DNA of 64,000 bases from Ferruginibacter sp. (GTDB lineage: Bacteria; Bacteroidota; Bacteroidia; Chitinophagales; Chitinophagaceae). The notes beneath the pieces are model-generated. The model ran no database searches, was not told where the DNA came from, and saw only the letters and a list, made by a program, of their open reading frames with translations. Each line of letters opens with the position of its first letter. Positions within the stretch are counted from its first letter, which is position 1. The stretch spans positions 124,001-188,000 of the forward strand of contig JAURKC010000032.1 of the NCBI GenBank assembly GCA_030831945.1, in the 5' to 3' direction. The translations under genes were made by a program, and so were the position numbers. This document shows, in pieces, positions 26,895 through 36,622 of this stretch.

Positions 26895-27377
26895 TTACTT
26901 TTTAATTAGTTCATTCACTTTCATTTCTAACCGAGAACCAGTTAAATCAATGGCTACAATTTTACCTTGTTTATCCAATAAAAATGAAGTAGGTATTTCA
27001 TTGATTCCATACTTCTCCGCTACAGGAGAATACCAGCCTAAAGTATCATTCAGCTGCAGGTAATGAATTTGATCTTGAGCAATCGCTTTTAACCAAGCTT
27101 TCTTTTTATTATCAATAGATATACCTACCACTTCGAAACCTTTTGCTTTATATTTTTTGTATATCCTTTCCACTCCAGGATTTGCTGCACGGCAGGGAGC
27201 ACACCAGCTAGCCCAAAAATCAATCAATACCACTTTGCCATGAAGCGAAGACAAACTCACCAGCTTATTCTTTGTATTGTATAAAGAAAAATCAGGAGCC
27301 ATTTCTCCAATAGCAACCTGTGCATTTACACAAAGGGTACTTAAAACAAAGAGTATAACAACAAAAAGCAATTTCAT
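26895..27377 (-). CDS. TlpA/ResA-like periplasmic thioredoxin
   Basis: A 160-residue thiol-disulfide oxidoreductase with a signal peptide (MKLLFVVILFVLSTLCVNA) and a thioredoxin fold carrying WCAPC, the redox-active pair. APDFSLYN at the start of the domain and IPTSFLLDKQGKIV with the cis-proline are typical of TlpA/ResA proteins, which keep cytochrome c apoprotein cysteines or other periplasmic thiols reduced. The open frame extends upstream to a TTG at 27413, but the ATG at 27377 gives a normal signal peptide. The window encodes at least four secreted c-type heme proteins that could use such an activity; no direct linkage is seen. Confidence 0.85.
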   Translation of the reverse strand: MKLLFVVILFVLSTLCVNAQVAIGEMAPDFSLYNTKNKLVSLSSLHGKVVLIDFWASWCAPCRAANPGVERIYKKYKAKGFEVVGISIDNKKKAWLKAIAQDQIHYLQLNDTLGWYSPVAEKYGINEIPTSFLLDKQGKIVAIDLTGSRLEMKVNELIKK

Positions 27378-27541
27378 TGGCAACATTTTTTTTTGAATAA
27401 AGAGGTTACCCAAAGGATGAATTTTTTCATTTCAATACAAGTTATAACTTATTTTCTTATTCTTTTTGTAGAATAGCTTAGCTAAATTCATTCAGTAAAG
27501 CTATCCCCACTATGATTGAATTCTAAATAAACGAACCGAAA

Positions 27542-29572
27542 TTAATTAACAAAATTCCAAAGAATTCCGAAACGAAAAATTAACCCTTGATAAACGTAAT
27601 GTGGAGCTGCGAAGTTGTTTTTTGTAAAACCAAATCCATTAGAAAAGTCGATCGCATTTAAATTTTCTAACCGTAGATAGGCGGTGAATGATTTAATCCT
27701 AAAATGAAGAAAACCGCTTATGTCTGGTCTATTTTTTATTGTTACAGAATCCTGCACTAAAAACTTTCCCATTATCGGTGAGTAATTATAAGCATTATAA
27801 GAAGTATAATAACGAAAATCAACCCCTGCACTTAGATTTAGATTTTTAAAGAACACCCCTTCATAAGCCAATCGATTTCTTGTAAACACAAAAGGAACTT
27901 TGATAGGAGCTGCTCCATCTGTTTGCTGTAAAGTAAGTTCAGTATACCAATTCCATCTTTTACTGAGTGCTATCTTTTTTGACAGGCTTGCTTGCACCAA
28001 ATTAATCAATCGATTGTATTGAGCAGTATGATAATAATCTGTGAAATAGAGATAATTGGTCAATAAATAATTTGTAAAAGAAATATTGAAAAAAGGATTT
28101 TCAGCTGAAGCCCTTAGTACGGTAATATTTTCTTTTTTATAATCTCCCGCATTGCCAAAATTAAAGGATGAATACCCAGTGTAAATAAATGAGGGACTTC
28201 TATTAACATTATTAAAAAGAAGTCGAACACTTCCTAACTTTTTATTGAGCGTTCTGCTAAGCGTCGCAAAAGCTGAGTAGTCGCCACTATTAATGCCATT
28301 TAAATAAAATTCTCCCTTGGCAAGGATATCCCACAGTCTATTTCGAGTTTTATTTCGATATTCACCATGTAATACAATATTGTAAAAATTTTTACTGCCG
28401 TTAGCAAAATCACCTCTCAAATTTTCAAGCCTAGCACCTGCTAATAAAAACTGAGCAGCATTTTTTGTATCCGGAAATTGAATCAAGGAAAAGTCATTGG
28501 TTACCACTTTCCACTGATCCATTACCATCAAAGTGTCTTTTTGCTTCTTTAAAGTAGTATCGTACCATTTTTGATAAATGGATGAATCGGCTACAATATC
28601 TTTAAATTGGTAGCTATAGGAATTATAGGTGAAGCTGTGTTGAAAACGAAGCTTAGGATAAAATATATATTCAGTAGTAGTGTCATTCACTGCCACAGAA
28701 TCTTTTTTACCAATATCATAGGTTTGTCTCACAAAAAAAGTAGCTTCTTTATAAATATTACCGGTACTAACTGAAGATTTGAATGGATTGGGTTGAATAG
28801 TAGCATCCCCTCCCAAATTAACAGGAATAGTAAATCGCTTAGAGAAATCTTTGTCGTCAAGAAGACTGTCATTTTTCATACCCCCATTTTCTGACGCTTT
28901 AAATGTGTTTGCCAACAAAGTAAAAAAAGCAGCATAACGCTTACGCTTACCCTGATAATTACTAAAGAGTCTATAATTATTAAGATTGGTATTTTGAGTT
29001 ACAAAAAAACCTGGTGCAGAAATAAGTCGATATTCAAAACCAAAATTTAAATTGGGTCGAGGATTTTGGGTGTGCAAAAGCTTAATCATTTGTTCCTTTC
29101 CTGATGCAAGCTGATAACCCATCTGCGAAAATGGTTTATTAGTTTTAAAAAAGCGAGTATTCTCCAATGTAAGGCGATAGGCATCGAAGGCGTGAAAACC
29201 TGCATCCCATCCTGGTTTCAGAAAGGGTGTATAAATTAATGAATACCCTGGCGAACCATTATTACCTAAGTATTGCTGAGCAGCAGGGACTATAAAATAA
29301 TTGTAAAAATCATTAATGGAGGAATCTAATTTGTTATTACGTATGGAATCTAGAAATTTAAAACCAATAGAGATAGAGTCTTTCGCATCATCTCTATGTT
29401 CAAATCCAAGAGTAGAATTTTTAGAACTAGTATCGCTGCCGCCTACCCTTGTAGAAGTAGAAGCAGATTTATTTCCTCCACCAAACATTCCTCTACTCAA
29501 TGCTCCAGGAATTTGTGGAAGAGCTGATTGCATTAGCGCCAAAAAAAATAAAGTAGCTACAATTTTAAACAT
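27542..29572 (-). CDS. Putative porin (Bacteroidota outer-membrane family)
   Basis: A 676-residue secreted protein with a signal peptide (residues 1-19) and a glycine/serine-rich N-terminal segment. Long alternating hydrophobic/aromatic strands with Tyr- and Asn-rich turns run to the end (GLIFRFGILWNFVN), as expected for an outer-membrane beta-barrel. It belongs to the 'putative porin' family commonly encoded beside purine nucleoside phosphorylase in Bacteroidota, and here starts three bases after punA. The solute is unknown; the context suggests nucleoside-related uptake, but that is inference only. Confidence 0.8.
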   Translation of the reverse strand: MFKIVATLFFLALMQSALPQIPGALSRGMFGGGNKSASTSTRVGGSDTSSKNSTLGFEHRDDAKDSISIGFKFLDSIRNNKLDSSINDFYNYFIVPAAQQYLGNNGSPGYSLIYTPFLKPGWDAGFHAFDAYRLTLENTRFFKTNKPFSQMGYQLASGKEQMIKLLHTQNPRPNLNFGFEYRLISAPGFFVTQNTNLNNYRLFSNYQGKRKRYAAFFTLLANTFKASENGGMKNDSLLDDKDFSKRFTIPVNLGGDATIQPNPFKSSVSTGNIYKEATFFVRQTYDIGKKDSVAVNDTTTEYIFYPKLRFQHSFTYNSYSYQFKDIVADSSIYQKWYDTTLKKQKDTLMVMDQWKVVTNDFSLIQFPDTKNAAQFLLAGARLENLRGDFANGSKNFYNIVLHGEYRNKTRNRLWDILAKGEFYLNGINSGDYSAFATLSRTLNKKLGSVRLLFNNVNRSPSFIYTGYSSFNFGNAGDYKKENITVLRASAENPFFNISFTNYLLTNYLYFTDYYHTAQYNRLINLVQASLSKKIALSKRWNWYTELTLQQTDGAAPIKVPFVFTRNRLAYEGVFFKNLNLSAGVDFRYYTSYNAYNYSPIMGKFLVQDSVTIKNRPDISGFLHFRIKSFTAYLRLENLNAIDFSNGFGFTKNNFAAPHYVYQGLIFRFGILWNFVN

Positions 29573-29575
29573 TGA

Positions 29576-30388
29576 TTATAATTGAGCAATTAATTCCTTG
29601 AAAAGGTAGGTCAATTTAGGCTCTGCTTTACTCGCTGCTTCCAACACTTCTGCATGCGTAATAATATTTTCTTCCTCTCTAATTCCTAAATCTGTAATCA
29701 CACTAATTGCAAATACTGTCATTCCCATATGAACAGCCACAATCACTTCTTGAACCGTACTCATGCCCACTGCATCACCCCCAATTACATGTAAGAACTT
29801 ATACTCTGCTCGAGTTTCAAAAGTAGGACCTGTCACGCCACAATAAACTCCTTCTTTCAAATCGATCCCCTTTTCTTTTGCAATTGTTTTAGCAGCAGCA
29901 ATTAATTTTTTACTATAAGGCTCACTCATATCAGGGAATCTTGGCCCCCATTCATCTACATTTTTTCCAATCAATGGATTAGGAGTGAAAAAACTGATAT
30001 GATCCTTGATGACCATTAAATCACCTACTGTATAATCAATGTTCATTCCACCTGCTGCATTACTTAGCAACAAGGTTTGAATGCCTAAAAATTTCATAAC
30101 CCGAATAGGAAAGACGACCTCTTCAACAGTGTATCCTTCATAATAATGAAAGCGGCCAGCCATTGCTATCACTTTTTTCCCTCCCAGCTCACCAAAAATC
30201 ATTTTACCACTATGCCCCTCTACAGTGCTTACCGGAAAATGGGGAATATCCGCATAAGGAATTTCTTTTTCTACCTTCATCTGAGCAGTGAAACTCCCTA
30301 ACCCACTTCCTAATACAATACCTACTGTAGGATTTTCTGAATAAATGCTTCGGATGAAATGAACTGCAGCTTGAATTTTAGTTACCAT
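29576..30388 (-). CDS. punA: Purine nucleoside phosphorylase
   Basis: A 270-residue trimeric-type enzyme that cleaves purine nucleosides with phosphate. The phosphate and nucleoside site motifs are all present: GSGLGSF near residue 27, GHSGKM near 58, AGRFHYYEGY near 78, SNAAGGMN near 110 and GVTGPTFETRAEY near 185, with MSTVQEVIVA following. It is the first gene of a pair with the outer-membrane protein three bases downstream. An inverted repeat at 30418-30449 lies 30 bases before the ATG and may be an operator or leader hairpin. Confidence 0.94.
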   Translation of the reverse strand: MVTKIQAAVHFIRSIYSENPTVGIVLGSGLGSFTAQMKVEKEIPYADIPHFPVSTVEGHSGKMIFGELGGKKVIAMAGRFHYYEGYTVEEVVFPIRVMKFLGIQTLLLSNAAGGMNIDYTVGDLMVIKDHISFFTPNPLIGKNVDEWGPRFPDMSEPYSKKLIAAAKTIAKEKGIDLKEGVYCGVTGPTFETRAEYKFLHVIGGDAVGMSTVQEVIVAVHMGMTVFAISVITDLGIREEENIITHAEVLEAASKAEPKLTYLFKELIAQL

Positions 30389-30711
30389 ATATTTTAAATA
30401 AAAAATTAAAAGTCATTTTTTATAAAATCTACCTTTAGATTTTATAAAATTAGTAGTACCTATTTTAATGGTAAAATACTTTGTGCAAAGAAACTAAACT
30501 ATACCCAAGGATGAATTAAAATATTGATAAAATAAAGCTTGGTTGGATTGTTCAACAGCAATAATTCTCCCAACCTAGGAGCAGACAGATCCCAAATCAC
30601 TTTCGTATTAATTTTATTATTTATATAAAGTGGCTAAATTGTACTACTTATAATAGGTAATGACTAATTTTTTGGCACATAGTTTCATATCTTCGCCAAA
30701 ACTTTTTCTAC
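30389..30711. other. Divergent intergenic region between punA and sucC
   Basis: About 320 bases without a gene. It holds the perfect inverted repeat at 30418-30449 on the punA side, a weaker GGTTGG/CCAACC pair at 30541-30575, and the candidate sucC -7 box TATCTTCG at 30688-30695. No RNA gene was recognised. Confidence 0.6.
30418..30449 (-). promoter_or_regulatory. Perfect 14-bp inverted repeat upstream of punA
   Basis: TTTTATAAAATCTA (30418-30431) and TAGATTTTATAAAA (30436-30449) are perfect reverse complements around a CCTT spacer. Being AT-rich and 30 bases before the punA start, it could be a repressor-binding palindrome or a weak leader hairpin. Confidence 0.5.
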
Positions 30712-31923
30712 ATGAATCTTCACGAATATCAAGCAAAGGAGCTATTAAAAAAATACAATGTGCCAGTACAGGAAGGTATTGCCTGTAATACTGCTACCGA
30801 AGCAGAAGAAGCATACAGACAAATCCACTCACAGTATGGAAGTAAATTTGCAGTTGTAAAAGCTCAAATACATGCAGGTGGAAGAGGAAAAGGTACTATT
30901 GTTGGAACAGAGCAACGCGGAGTAGCGGTAGGTAAAAACGCAGATGCGGTAAAAGAGATTGCACAAAAAATTATCGGAGGTACGCTGGTAACCATTCAAA
31001 CTGGCCCTTCAGGTAAGTTGGTAAATAAAGTTTTAGTTGCACAAGATGTATATTATGATGGCGCTAGCCCAGTAAAAGAATTTTATTTATCCATTTTACT
31101 AGACCGAGCTAAGGGACAAAATGTAGTGATGTATAGCACAGAAGGTGGAATGAATATTGAAGATGTTGCCCACGATACACCTGAAAAAATATTTAAAGAA
31201 TGGATACATCCAGGTGGATTATTACAAGGATTTCAAGCACGCAAAATAGCCTTCAACCTTGGTTTAAGCGGAGAAGCATTTAAAAATTGTGTAAAATTTG
31301 TAACCAACCTATACCAAGCTTATGTGGGATTAGATTGCGGAATGTTAGAAATTAATCCGTTATTTAAAACAAGTGACGATAAGATCATTGCAGTGGATTG
31401 TAAAATGAATATAGATGATAATGCAATTATGCGTCATCCAGATATCGCTTCACTTCGCGATATAACTGAAGAAGATCCTACAGAAGTTGAAGCAGGAAAA
31501 TTCAACTTGAATTTTGTAAAATTAGATGGCAATGTAGGTTGTATGGTGAATGGAGCAGGACTTGCGATGGCTACCATGGATATGATTAAACTAAGTGGAG
31601 GTGAGCCGGCTAACTTTTTAGATGTTGGCGGAACTGCTAATGCTCAAACAGTAGAAGCAGGTTTCCGAATCATTTTAAAAGATCCAAAAGTAAAAGCAAT
31701 CTTGATTAATATATTTGGGGGTATTGTTAGGTGCGACCGTGTAGCACAGGGAGTTATAGATGCTTACCAATCTATTGGCAATATCGAAATTCCAATCATT
31801 GTCCGCTTACAAGGCACCAATGCAGATGTAGCTAAGAAATTAATAGATGAAAGTGGACTAAAAGTACAAAGTGCCATTTTGCTCAGTGAAGCTGCTGCTT
31901 TGGTTAACAAAGCAGTTGCATAA
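30712..31923 (+). CDS. sucC: Succinyl-CoA synthetase beta subunit
   Basis: A 403-residue TCA-cycle enzyme subunit that, with SucD, interconverts succinyl-CoA and succinate with formation of a nucleoside triphosphate. The ATP-grasp N-terminus MNLHEYQAKELLKKYNVPV, the IHAGGRGKG segment, LEINPL and the C-terminal GGIVRCDRVAQG ligase block are complete. The alpha-subunit gene sucD is not adjacent: a terminator follows at once and then an unrelated transporter. Unlinked sucC and sucD occur in Bacteroidota, so this is not a defect. Confidence 0.96.
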   Translation: MNLHEYQAKELLKKYNVPVQEGIACNTATEAEEAYRQIHSQYGSKFAVVKAQIHAGGRGKGTIVGTEQRGVAVGKNADAVKEIAQKIIGGTLVTIQTGPSGKLVNKVLVAQDVYYDGASPVKEFYLSILLDRAKGQNVVMYSTEGGMNIEDVAHDTPEKIFKEWIHPGGLLQGFQARKIAFNLGLSGEAFKNCVKFVTNLYQAYVGLDCGMLEINPLFKTSDDKIIAVDCKMNIDDNAIMRHPDIASLRDITEEDPTEVEAGKFNLNFVKLDGNVGCMVNGAGLAMATMDMIKLSGGEPANFLDVGGTANAQTVEAGFRIILKDPKVKAILINIFGGIVRCDRVAQGVIDAYQSIGNIEIPIIVRLQGTNADVAKKLIDESGLKVQSAILLSEAAALVNKAVA

Positions 31924-31945
31924 TTTCTCTTCTAAAATAATTTTC

Positions 31946-31978
31946 AAATCCCATCTTTTCTAAGATGGGATTTTTTTT
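31946..31978 (+). terminator. Intrinsic terminator of sucC
   Basis: AAATCCCATCTT (31946-31957) pairs with AAGATGGGATTT (31962-31973) over a 4-base loop, followed by a T-run to 31978. Confidence 0.93.
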
Positions 31979-32197
31979 GACTACTCATTTATTTGTAACT
32001 GCTGTATAACAGTCGGCATTTCATTTTTGATCCCTACTGAAATGCTTGGTAAACTTTAGCAAATATTTTACTTGATATTGCTTAATATTGGTAAAGTCGA
32101 AAAAAGCGAAATCAATACCTGCATTACTTTCACCCTTATTGATTGCCTTTTCTCATTTTTCCCTTTTACTCGGTAGCATAACCCAAAAGCATTCTTA

Positions 32198-33460
32198 ATG
32201 GAAATTAAAAAAAATACTGCAGGCAGACTCACCCGCTTTTGGAAAATCCTTGGTCCCGGTTTGGTAACTGGCGCAAGTGATGATGACCCCTCTGGTATTG
32301 CCACCTACTCTCAAGCAGGAGCAGCCTTTGGCCTTTCCACACTTTGGACTGCATTGATAGCTTTTCCTTTGATGGCATCTATTCAGCAAATGTGTGCAAG
32401 AATAGGCATAGTCACTTGCAATGGACTAACAGGGACTTTGAAAAAAAATTATCCAAGGCCAGTTTTATACCTCATGCTTCTTTTTAGTTTTCCAGCCATC
32501 ATCCTAAATATTGGTGCAGATATTGCAGGAATGGGCGCTGTTGGAAATTTACTTTTCCCTTCTATCGACGCCACCTATTTTAGTGTAGTCTTTACGCTTC
32601 TTCTTCTTGCACTGATTATTTATTTACCCTATCAAAAAATCGCCTCCACGCTTAAATATCTTTGTATTGCTTTACTCGTTTATTTAGTTGTTCCTTTTTT
32701 ATACAAACAAGATTTTTTAAAAATACTTTCATCCACATTTATCCCATCCATACAATTTAATAAAGAATTTATAAGCATACTCGTTGGCATTTTAGGCACC
32801 ACTATTTCACCCTATCTTTTCTTTTGGCAAGCTAGTATTGAGGTAGAAGAAATGAATCATTCAAGAATTCAGCTAGTGGTAAACAAAAAAATAATCAAGG
32901 ATATGCAACAGGATGTAGATTTTGGAATGTCTTTTTCAGGACTCGTGATGTTCTTCATCATCTTAACTACGGGGACAGTTTTATTCAATAGTGGTATTCA
33001 TCAGATTGATACAGTAGAACAAGCGGCAATGGCACTAAAGCCTCTGGCTGGAAACCTAGCCTACCTTCTTTTTGCCATTGGAGTTATCGGTACAGGCTTT
33101 ATTGCTATTCCTGTTTTGAGCGGATCACTCTCTTACATCTTCGCTGAAACTTTTGGTTGGGAACAGGGGCTAGATAAAAAATTTCATGAAGCCAAAGCAT
33201 TTTATATCATCATAGCCATTTCGCTGATTTTAGGTCTGTCACTCAATTATATTGGCATTTCACCGGTTAAAGCATTAATATATACTGCCATTTTGTATGG
33301 CATTACTGCTCCTGTTTTAATAGCGATCATTTTACACATCTCCAACAATAAAAAAATTATGGGAGAATTTACCAATAGCAAAATATCCAATATCCTTGGA
33401 TTCACGGCTTTAATTATTATGACTGCGGCAGCCCTAGCTTTATTTTATCTGCAATGGTGA
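32198..33460 (+). CDS. Divergent NRAMP-family divalent metal transporter
   Basis: A 420-residue inner-membrane protein with about eleven hydrophobic helices and the NRAMP fold start LGPGLVTGASDDDPSG. In canonical Mn/Fe NRAMP proteins helix 1 reads DPGN; here it reads DPSG (residues 30-33). The helix 6 motif that normally supplies a methionine (MPH) reads TISPYLFFWQ near residue 202, with no methionine or histidine. This belongs to the outlying NRAMP clade, and Mn2+/Fe2+ selectivity should not be assumed; Mg2+ or another hard cation is possible. The last two codons and the stop lie in a heptamer repeat. It is monocistronic and convergent with the DUF1080 gene. Confidence 0.85.
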   Translation: MEIKKNTAGRLTRFWKILGPGLVTGASDDDPSGIATYSQAGAAFGLSTLWTALIAFPLMASIQQMCARIGIVTCNGLTGTLKKNYPRPVLYLMLLFSFPAIILNIGADIAGMGAVGNLLFPSIDATYFSVVFTLLLLALIIYLPYQKIASTLKYLCIALLVYLVVPFLYKQDFLKILSSTFIPSIQFNKEFISILVGILGTTISPYLFFWQASIEVEEMNHSRIQLVVNKKIIKDMQQDVDFGMSFSGLVMFFIILTTGTVLFNSGIHQIDTVEQAAMALKPLAGNLAYLLFAIGVIGTGFIAIPVLSGSLSYIFAETFGWEQGLDKKFHEAKAFYIIIAISLILGLSLNYIGISPVKALIYTAILYGITAPVLIAIILHISNNKKIMGEFTNSKISNILGFTALIIMTAAALALFYLQW

Positions 33461-33588
33461 ATGGTGAATGGTCAATGGGCAATGGTGAATGGTCAATGGT
33501 GAATACACAATCAATTAAAAATGGTCAACAACCTCCGTTAGATATTTCAAATCCTAACGAATGTTATTGACCATTCACCATTGCCCAT
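33452..33588. repeat. Heptamer repeat array with long hairpin, locus 2
   Basis: Seven or so TGAATGG/TCAATGG/GCAATGG units (33452-33504) start inside the last codons of the NRAMP gene. A reverse-complement block at 33566-33588 pairs perfectly over 23 bases with 33475-33497 across a 68-base loop, which itself holds a CGTTAG/CTAACG stem (33536-33559). The DUF1080 gene stops six bases further on. The structure fills the spacer between two convergent genes and may act as a transcription terminator or RNA-stabilising element. Confidence 0.85.
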
Positions 33589-33594
33589 TCACAA

Positions 33595-34302
33595 CTACAG
33601 TTGCTTTAGCATTAATTTACGGTATTCCACTTTCATTTTTGGCATTACATGAACTTGTAATCCTAATACGCCATTATACTTTCTATTTTTAGCATCCTCA
33701 TCCGTTACTTCACTCATCAATACACCATTGATAAAATGCTGCATATGATTGTCTTTTACAATAAGGTGAATTTCATTCCAGTCTCCCTTTTTAATTTTAG
33801 TTTTAAGAGAATCTGAGTTACCCAATGAACCAGTAATGGTAGGTTTCATATCAGTTTTTAAAACTGATATTTCACCACGCTTTGCTAAAAATCCACGACC
33901 GCGCTCTTCATAATTTTGACCAGTATAAGTATCAGCTCCATCAATATCAGCTTGATAACCTTTTAGTCCAAATTTAATATTGGGTAATTCTTCACTGCGA
34001 TATTGAACACCGCTGTTTCCTTCTGGACTGATACGATACTGAGCGACAAACTCAAAATTGGTGGGTAATCCACCTCTCCAGATAAGAAAAGTATTTGTTT
34101 TAAGAGGTTTTGCAGCAGTAACTTCTCCTACAAAACTTCCATTCTCCACTCTCCAAAAAACGGTATCACCATCCCAGCCTTTCATTGTTTTACCATCAAA
34201 TATTTTCACAAACCCCTTTGCTTTATCTTGAGCTTGTAAGGAAAATACATTTCCTGCTATCAACATAAAAAGAGCTAAACGATAACTTAATTTTTGTATC
34301 AT
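33595..34302 (-). CDS. DUF1080 family protein (3-keto-disaccharide hydrolase)
   Basis: A 235-residue secreted protein with a signal peptide (residues 1-24, ending LQAQ) and one concanavalin-like beta-sandwich domain. It opens with FVKIFDGKTMKGWDGD, the hallmark start of DUF1080, and ends with GVLGLQVHVMPKMKVEYRKLML. Members of this family hydrolyse glycosides whose C3 hydroxyl has been oxidised to a ketone. It is the last gene of the ten-gene minus-strand cluster, 49 bases after a Gfo/Idh/MocA dehydrogenase, in line with such an oxidation-hydrolysis pathway. The signal peptide places it in the periplasm or on the surface. Confidence 0.9.
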   Translation of the reverse strand: MIQKLSYRLALFMLIAGNVFSLQAQDKAKGFVKIFDGKTMKGWDGDTVFWRVENGSFVGEVTAAKPLKTNTFLIWRGGLPTNFEFVAQYRISPEGNSGVQYRSEELPNIKFGLKGYQADIDGADTYTGQNYEERGRGFLAKRGEISVLKTDMKPTITGSLGNSDSLKTKIKKGDWNEIHLIVKDNHMQHFINGVLMSEVTDEDAKNRKYNGVLGLQVHVMPKMKVEYRKLMLKQL

Positions 34303-34351
34303 AATTTTTTTTTGAAGATGGGTAATTTAAATATTTATTAATTGAAACCTT

Positions 34352-35503
34352 TTACGAAATATTACAATCTTTCCAGCTTTTTGATTTAGCAGAATCATAT
34401 ACTGCTTGGCAAACCTTCTGTGTATCTAGCGCCTCTCTAAAAGTAGGTGAACAAGGTTCGCCTGTTTCTAAACTTTTTAGAAAATCTGCTACTTGGTGAA
34501 CAAAAGAATGTTCATACCCAATACCTAAACCAGGCACCCACCATTTATCCATATAAGGATGATCCCCGTCGGTAATATGAATAGAACGCCATCCTTTAAG
34601 TTTAGACTCCTCTGCATTATCAAAATACTCGAGACGATTTAAGTCATGTAAGTCCCAGCGGATAGAAGCATTAGCACCATTGATTTCAAAAGTATACAAT
34701 GCCTTATGTCCACGTGCATACCTTGTAGATTCAAATAAACCTAATGAGCCATTATTAAAATGGCAAAGAAAAGAGCAGGCGTCATCGATAGTAACTTCCT
34801 GTACTTTTCCAGTTAACTGATGCATCCGTTCTTTTACAAATGTTTCAGTCATAGCACTCACATCCTTAATACCACCATTCAACCACAAAGCAGTATCGAT
34901 ACAATGTGAAAGTAGATCACCTAATACACCTGATCCAGCTACGGCTGCATCCATTCTCCACAAACCTTCTCCTCCTTGAGGAAGATTTTCATTGATTGTC
35001 CAATCCTGTAAAAAATTAGCTCGGTAATGATATATCTTTCCCAACTTTCCGGAATCAATGATTTGCTTAGCTAAAGTAACCGCAGGTAATCTTCTATAAT
35101 TGTACCAAACAGTATTTTTAACACCAGCTTTTTCAATTGCTTCCACCATACCAGTCGATTCTACTAAATCGCGTGCAAGTGGTTTTTCACAAAGAATCAT
35201 TTTGCCCGCTTTTGCAGCAGCAATAGCAATCTCAGCATGCGTATCATTGGGAGTGCAAATGTCGACTGCATCAATATCATCGCGCTCAATAATTTTTCTC
35301 CAATCAGTTTCAATGGATTCATAACCCCATTGTTCTGCAAAGGCTTTTAACTTAGTTTCATTTCTAAAACATACTGCTTTAAGAACGGGTCTATAGGCTA
35401 AATCAGGAAAAAAATTAGCAATACGAAGGTATCCATTGGAATGAGTGCGACCCATAAAGCCGCCTCCGATTAAACCAATATTAAGTGTTTTTTTTGTTGC
35501 CAT
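34352..35503 (-). CDS. Gfo/Idh/MocA family sugar dehydrogenase
   Basis: A 383-residue NAD(P)-dependent dehydrogenase. The Rossmann motif [16 protein letters not shown] and the cofactor-binding EKPLARDL are intact, and [17 protein letters not shown] supplies the catalytic-region Asp and His. No signal peptide or Tat motif is present, so it is cytosolic. Relatives oxidise or reduce C3 of glucosides and other sugars. It lies between a TIM-barrel isomerase (42-base gap) and the DUF1080 gene (49-base gap), which supports a role in 3-keto-sugar metabolism; oxidation of imported sugar and reduction of 3-keto products are both possible. Confidence 0.9.
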   Translation of the reverse strand: MATKKTLNIGLIGGGFMGRTHSNGYLRIANFFPDLAYRPVLKAVCFRNETKLKAFAEQWGYESIETDWRKIIERDDIDAVDICTPNDTHAEIAIAAAKAGKMILCEKPLARDLVESTGMVEAIEKAGVKNTVWYNYRRLPAVTLAKQIIDSGKLGKIYHYRANFLQDWTINENLPQGGEGLWRMDAAVAGSGVLGDLLSHCIDTALWLNGGIKDVSAMTETFVKERMHQLTGKVQEVTIDDACSFLCHFNNGSLGLFESTRYARGHKALYTFEINGANASIRWDLHDLNRLEYFDNAEESKLKGWRSIHITDGDHPYMDKWWVPGLGIGYEHSFVHQVADFLKSLETGEPCSPTFREALDTQKVCQAVYDSAKSKSWKDCNIS

Positions 35504-35545
35504 TTTTAAAAGAATTAATACTTACAATTAAGATTTAAGTTTATT

Positions 35546-36583
35546 TTATTCAGCTTCATACCAACCATGTTGATCTCTCACTTTAATCATGGCGGCTAGA
35601 ATATCATTCCATGTTTGTTGTTGCGTCATCACTGCATTTGGAAACATGCAACCATCCCAACAAATATGTTTGAATGCTTTAGTCAATTCACCATTATCAT
35701 CACGCAGCCAAAAACCAGCATGCTTCGCTATATCAAGTTTACCATTAGGGTCTTTCGCTTGACAATGACGACCTGTTTTGTCATGAGAACCTGTACCATG
35801 AACCGTTCCGTCATTTTGAGCCACGTGGAAATCAATCGTCCATGGACGGAGTGTATGCGTTAATTTTCTAAGTCCTGCATCCAATAATTCTTGATTACTC
35901 CAATCAAAATCTTCTGGCAATATTCTATCTTCAGGACTATTGTATCCAAGAAGATATAAAAGTGTATGAGCCATATCAGCTTGGAATCCAATATTAGGAC
36001 GATCCACTGCTTCTAAGGTATCAACCATTGCTTTCCAACTATGCATTCCACCCCAGCAAATCTCTCCTTCAGCAGCTAAGCGTTCGCCATAAGAAGCGGC
36101 TACATCACAAGCCTCGCGAAAAGTTTCTGCAATCAGCTTTGTATTATTTGCTGGATCCAAAGCCCATGCTTCTGGCTTACTAGCGGAGTCAATACGAATG
36201 ATCCCATTAGGTCGCACACCATATTCACGCAACTTCTGTCCAAAGTGGCAAGACTTTCTTACCATCTCCACAAATACCGCACGATCTTCTTTAGTGCCCA
36301 TTGCAGGTCCACCCCAAATAGGTGCCACCAAACTTCCAATATTTAAATTAAGAGAAGATACTTTTTCAGCTAATTTTTTAATGCCATCATCCGAACTGTC
36401 GATAATAATATGTGGCTCAAAAAGTCCGATATCAATTCCGTCAAACTTAACGCCATCTACTTCTGCATCAGCAGTGTATTTAAGTAAATCATCAAAAGAA
36501 ATGGGCGGCTCAGAATCCGGCCCCTTGCCTACAATACCCGGCCATGTTGCATTGTGCAGTTTAGGGTAGTTATTTTTTTGCAT
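35546..36583 (-). CDS. Sugar phosphate isomerase/epimerase-like TIM-barrel protein
   Basis: A 345-residue xylose-isomerase-like TIM-barrel protein without signal peptide. Likely metal-site segments are [14 protein letters not shown] (Glu), [15 protein letters not shown] (Asp, His) and [15 protein letters not shown] (His), with a C-terminal stretch [20 protein letters not shown]. It is longer than the second TIM-barrel protein of the cluster and belongs to a group that accompanies DUF1080 and Gfo/Idh/MocA genes in Bacteroidota. A role in isomerisation, epimerisation or elimination of an oxidised sugar is likely; the precise reaction is unknown. Confidence 0.83.
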   Translation of the reverse strand: MQKNNYPKLHNATWPGIVGKGPDSEPPISFDDLLKYTADAEVDGVKFDGIDIGLFEPHIIIDSSDDGIKKLAEKVSSLNLNIGSLVAPIWGGPAMGTKEDRAVFVEMVRKSCHFGQKLREYGVRPNGIIRIDSASKPEAWALDPANNTKLIAETFREACDVAASYGERLAAEGEICWGGMHSWKAMVDTLEAVDRPNIGFQADMAHTLLYLLGYNSPEDRILPEDFDWSNQELLDAGLRKLTHTLRPWTIDFHVAQNDGTVHGTGSHDKTGRHCQAKDPNGKLDIAKHAGFWLRDDNGELTKAFKHICWDGCMFPNAVMTQQQTWNDILAAMIKVRDQHGWYEAE

Positions 36584-36622
36584 GTCGTTCTTTTTTATAA
36601 ATTAAAATAATGAATGAAATTT

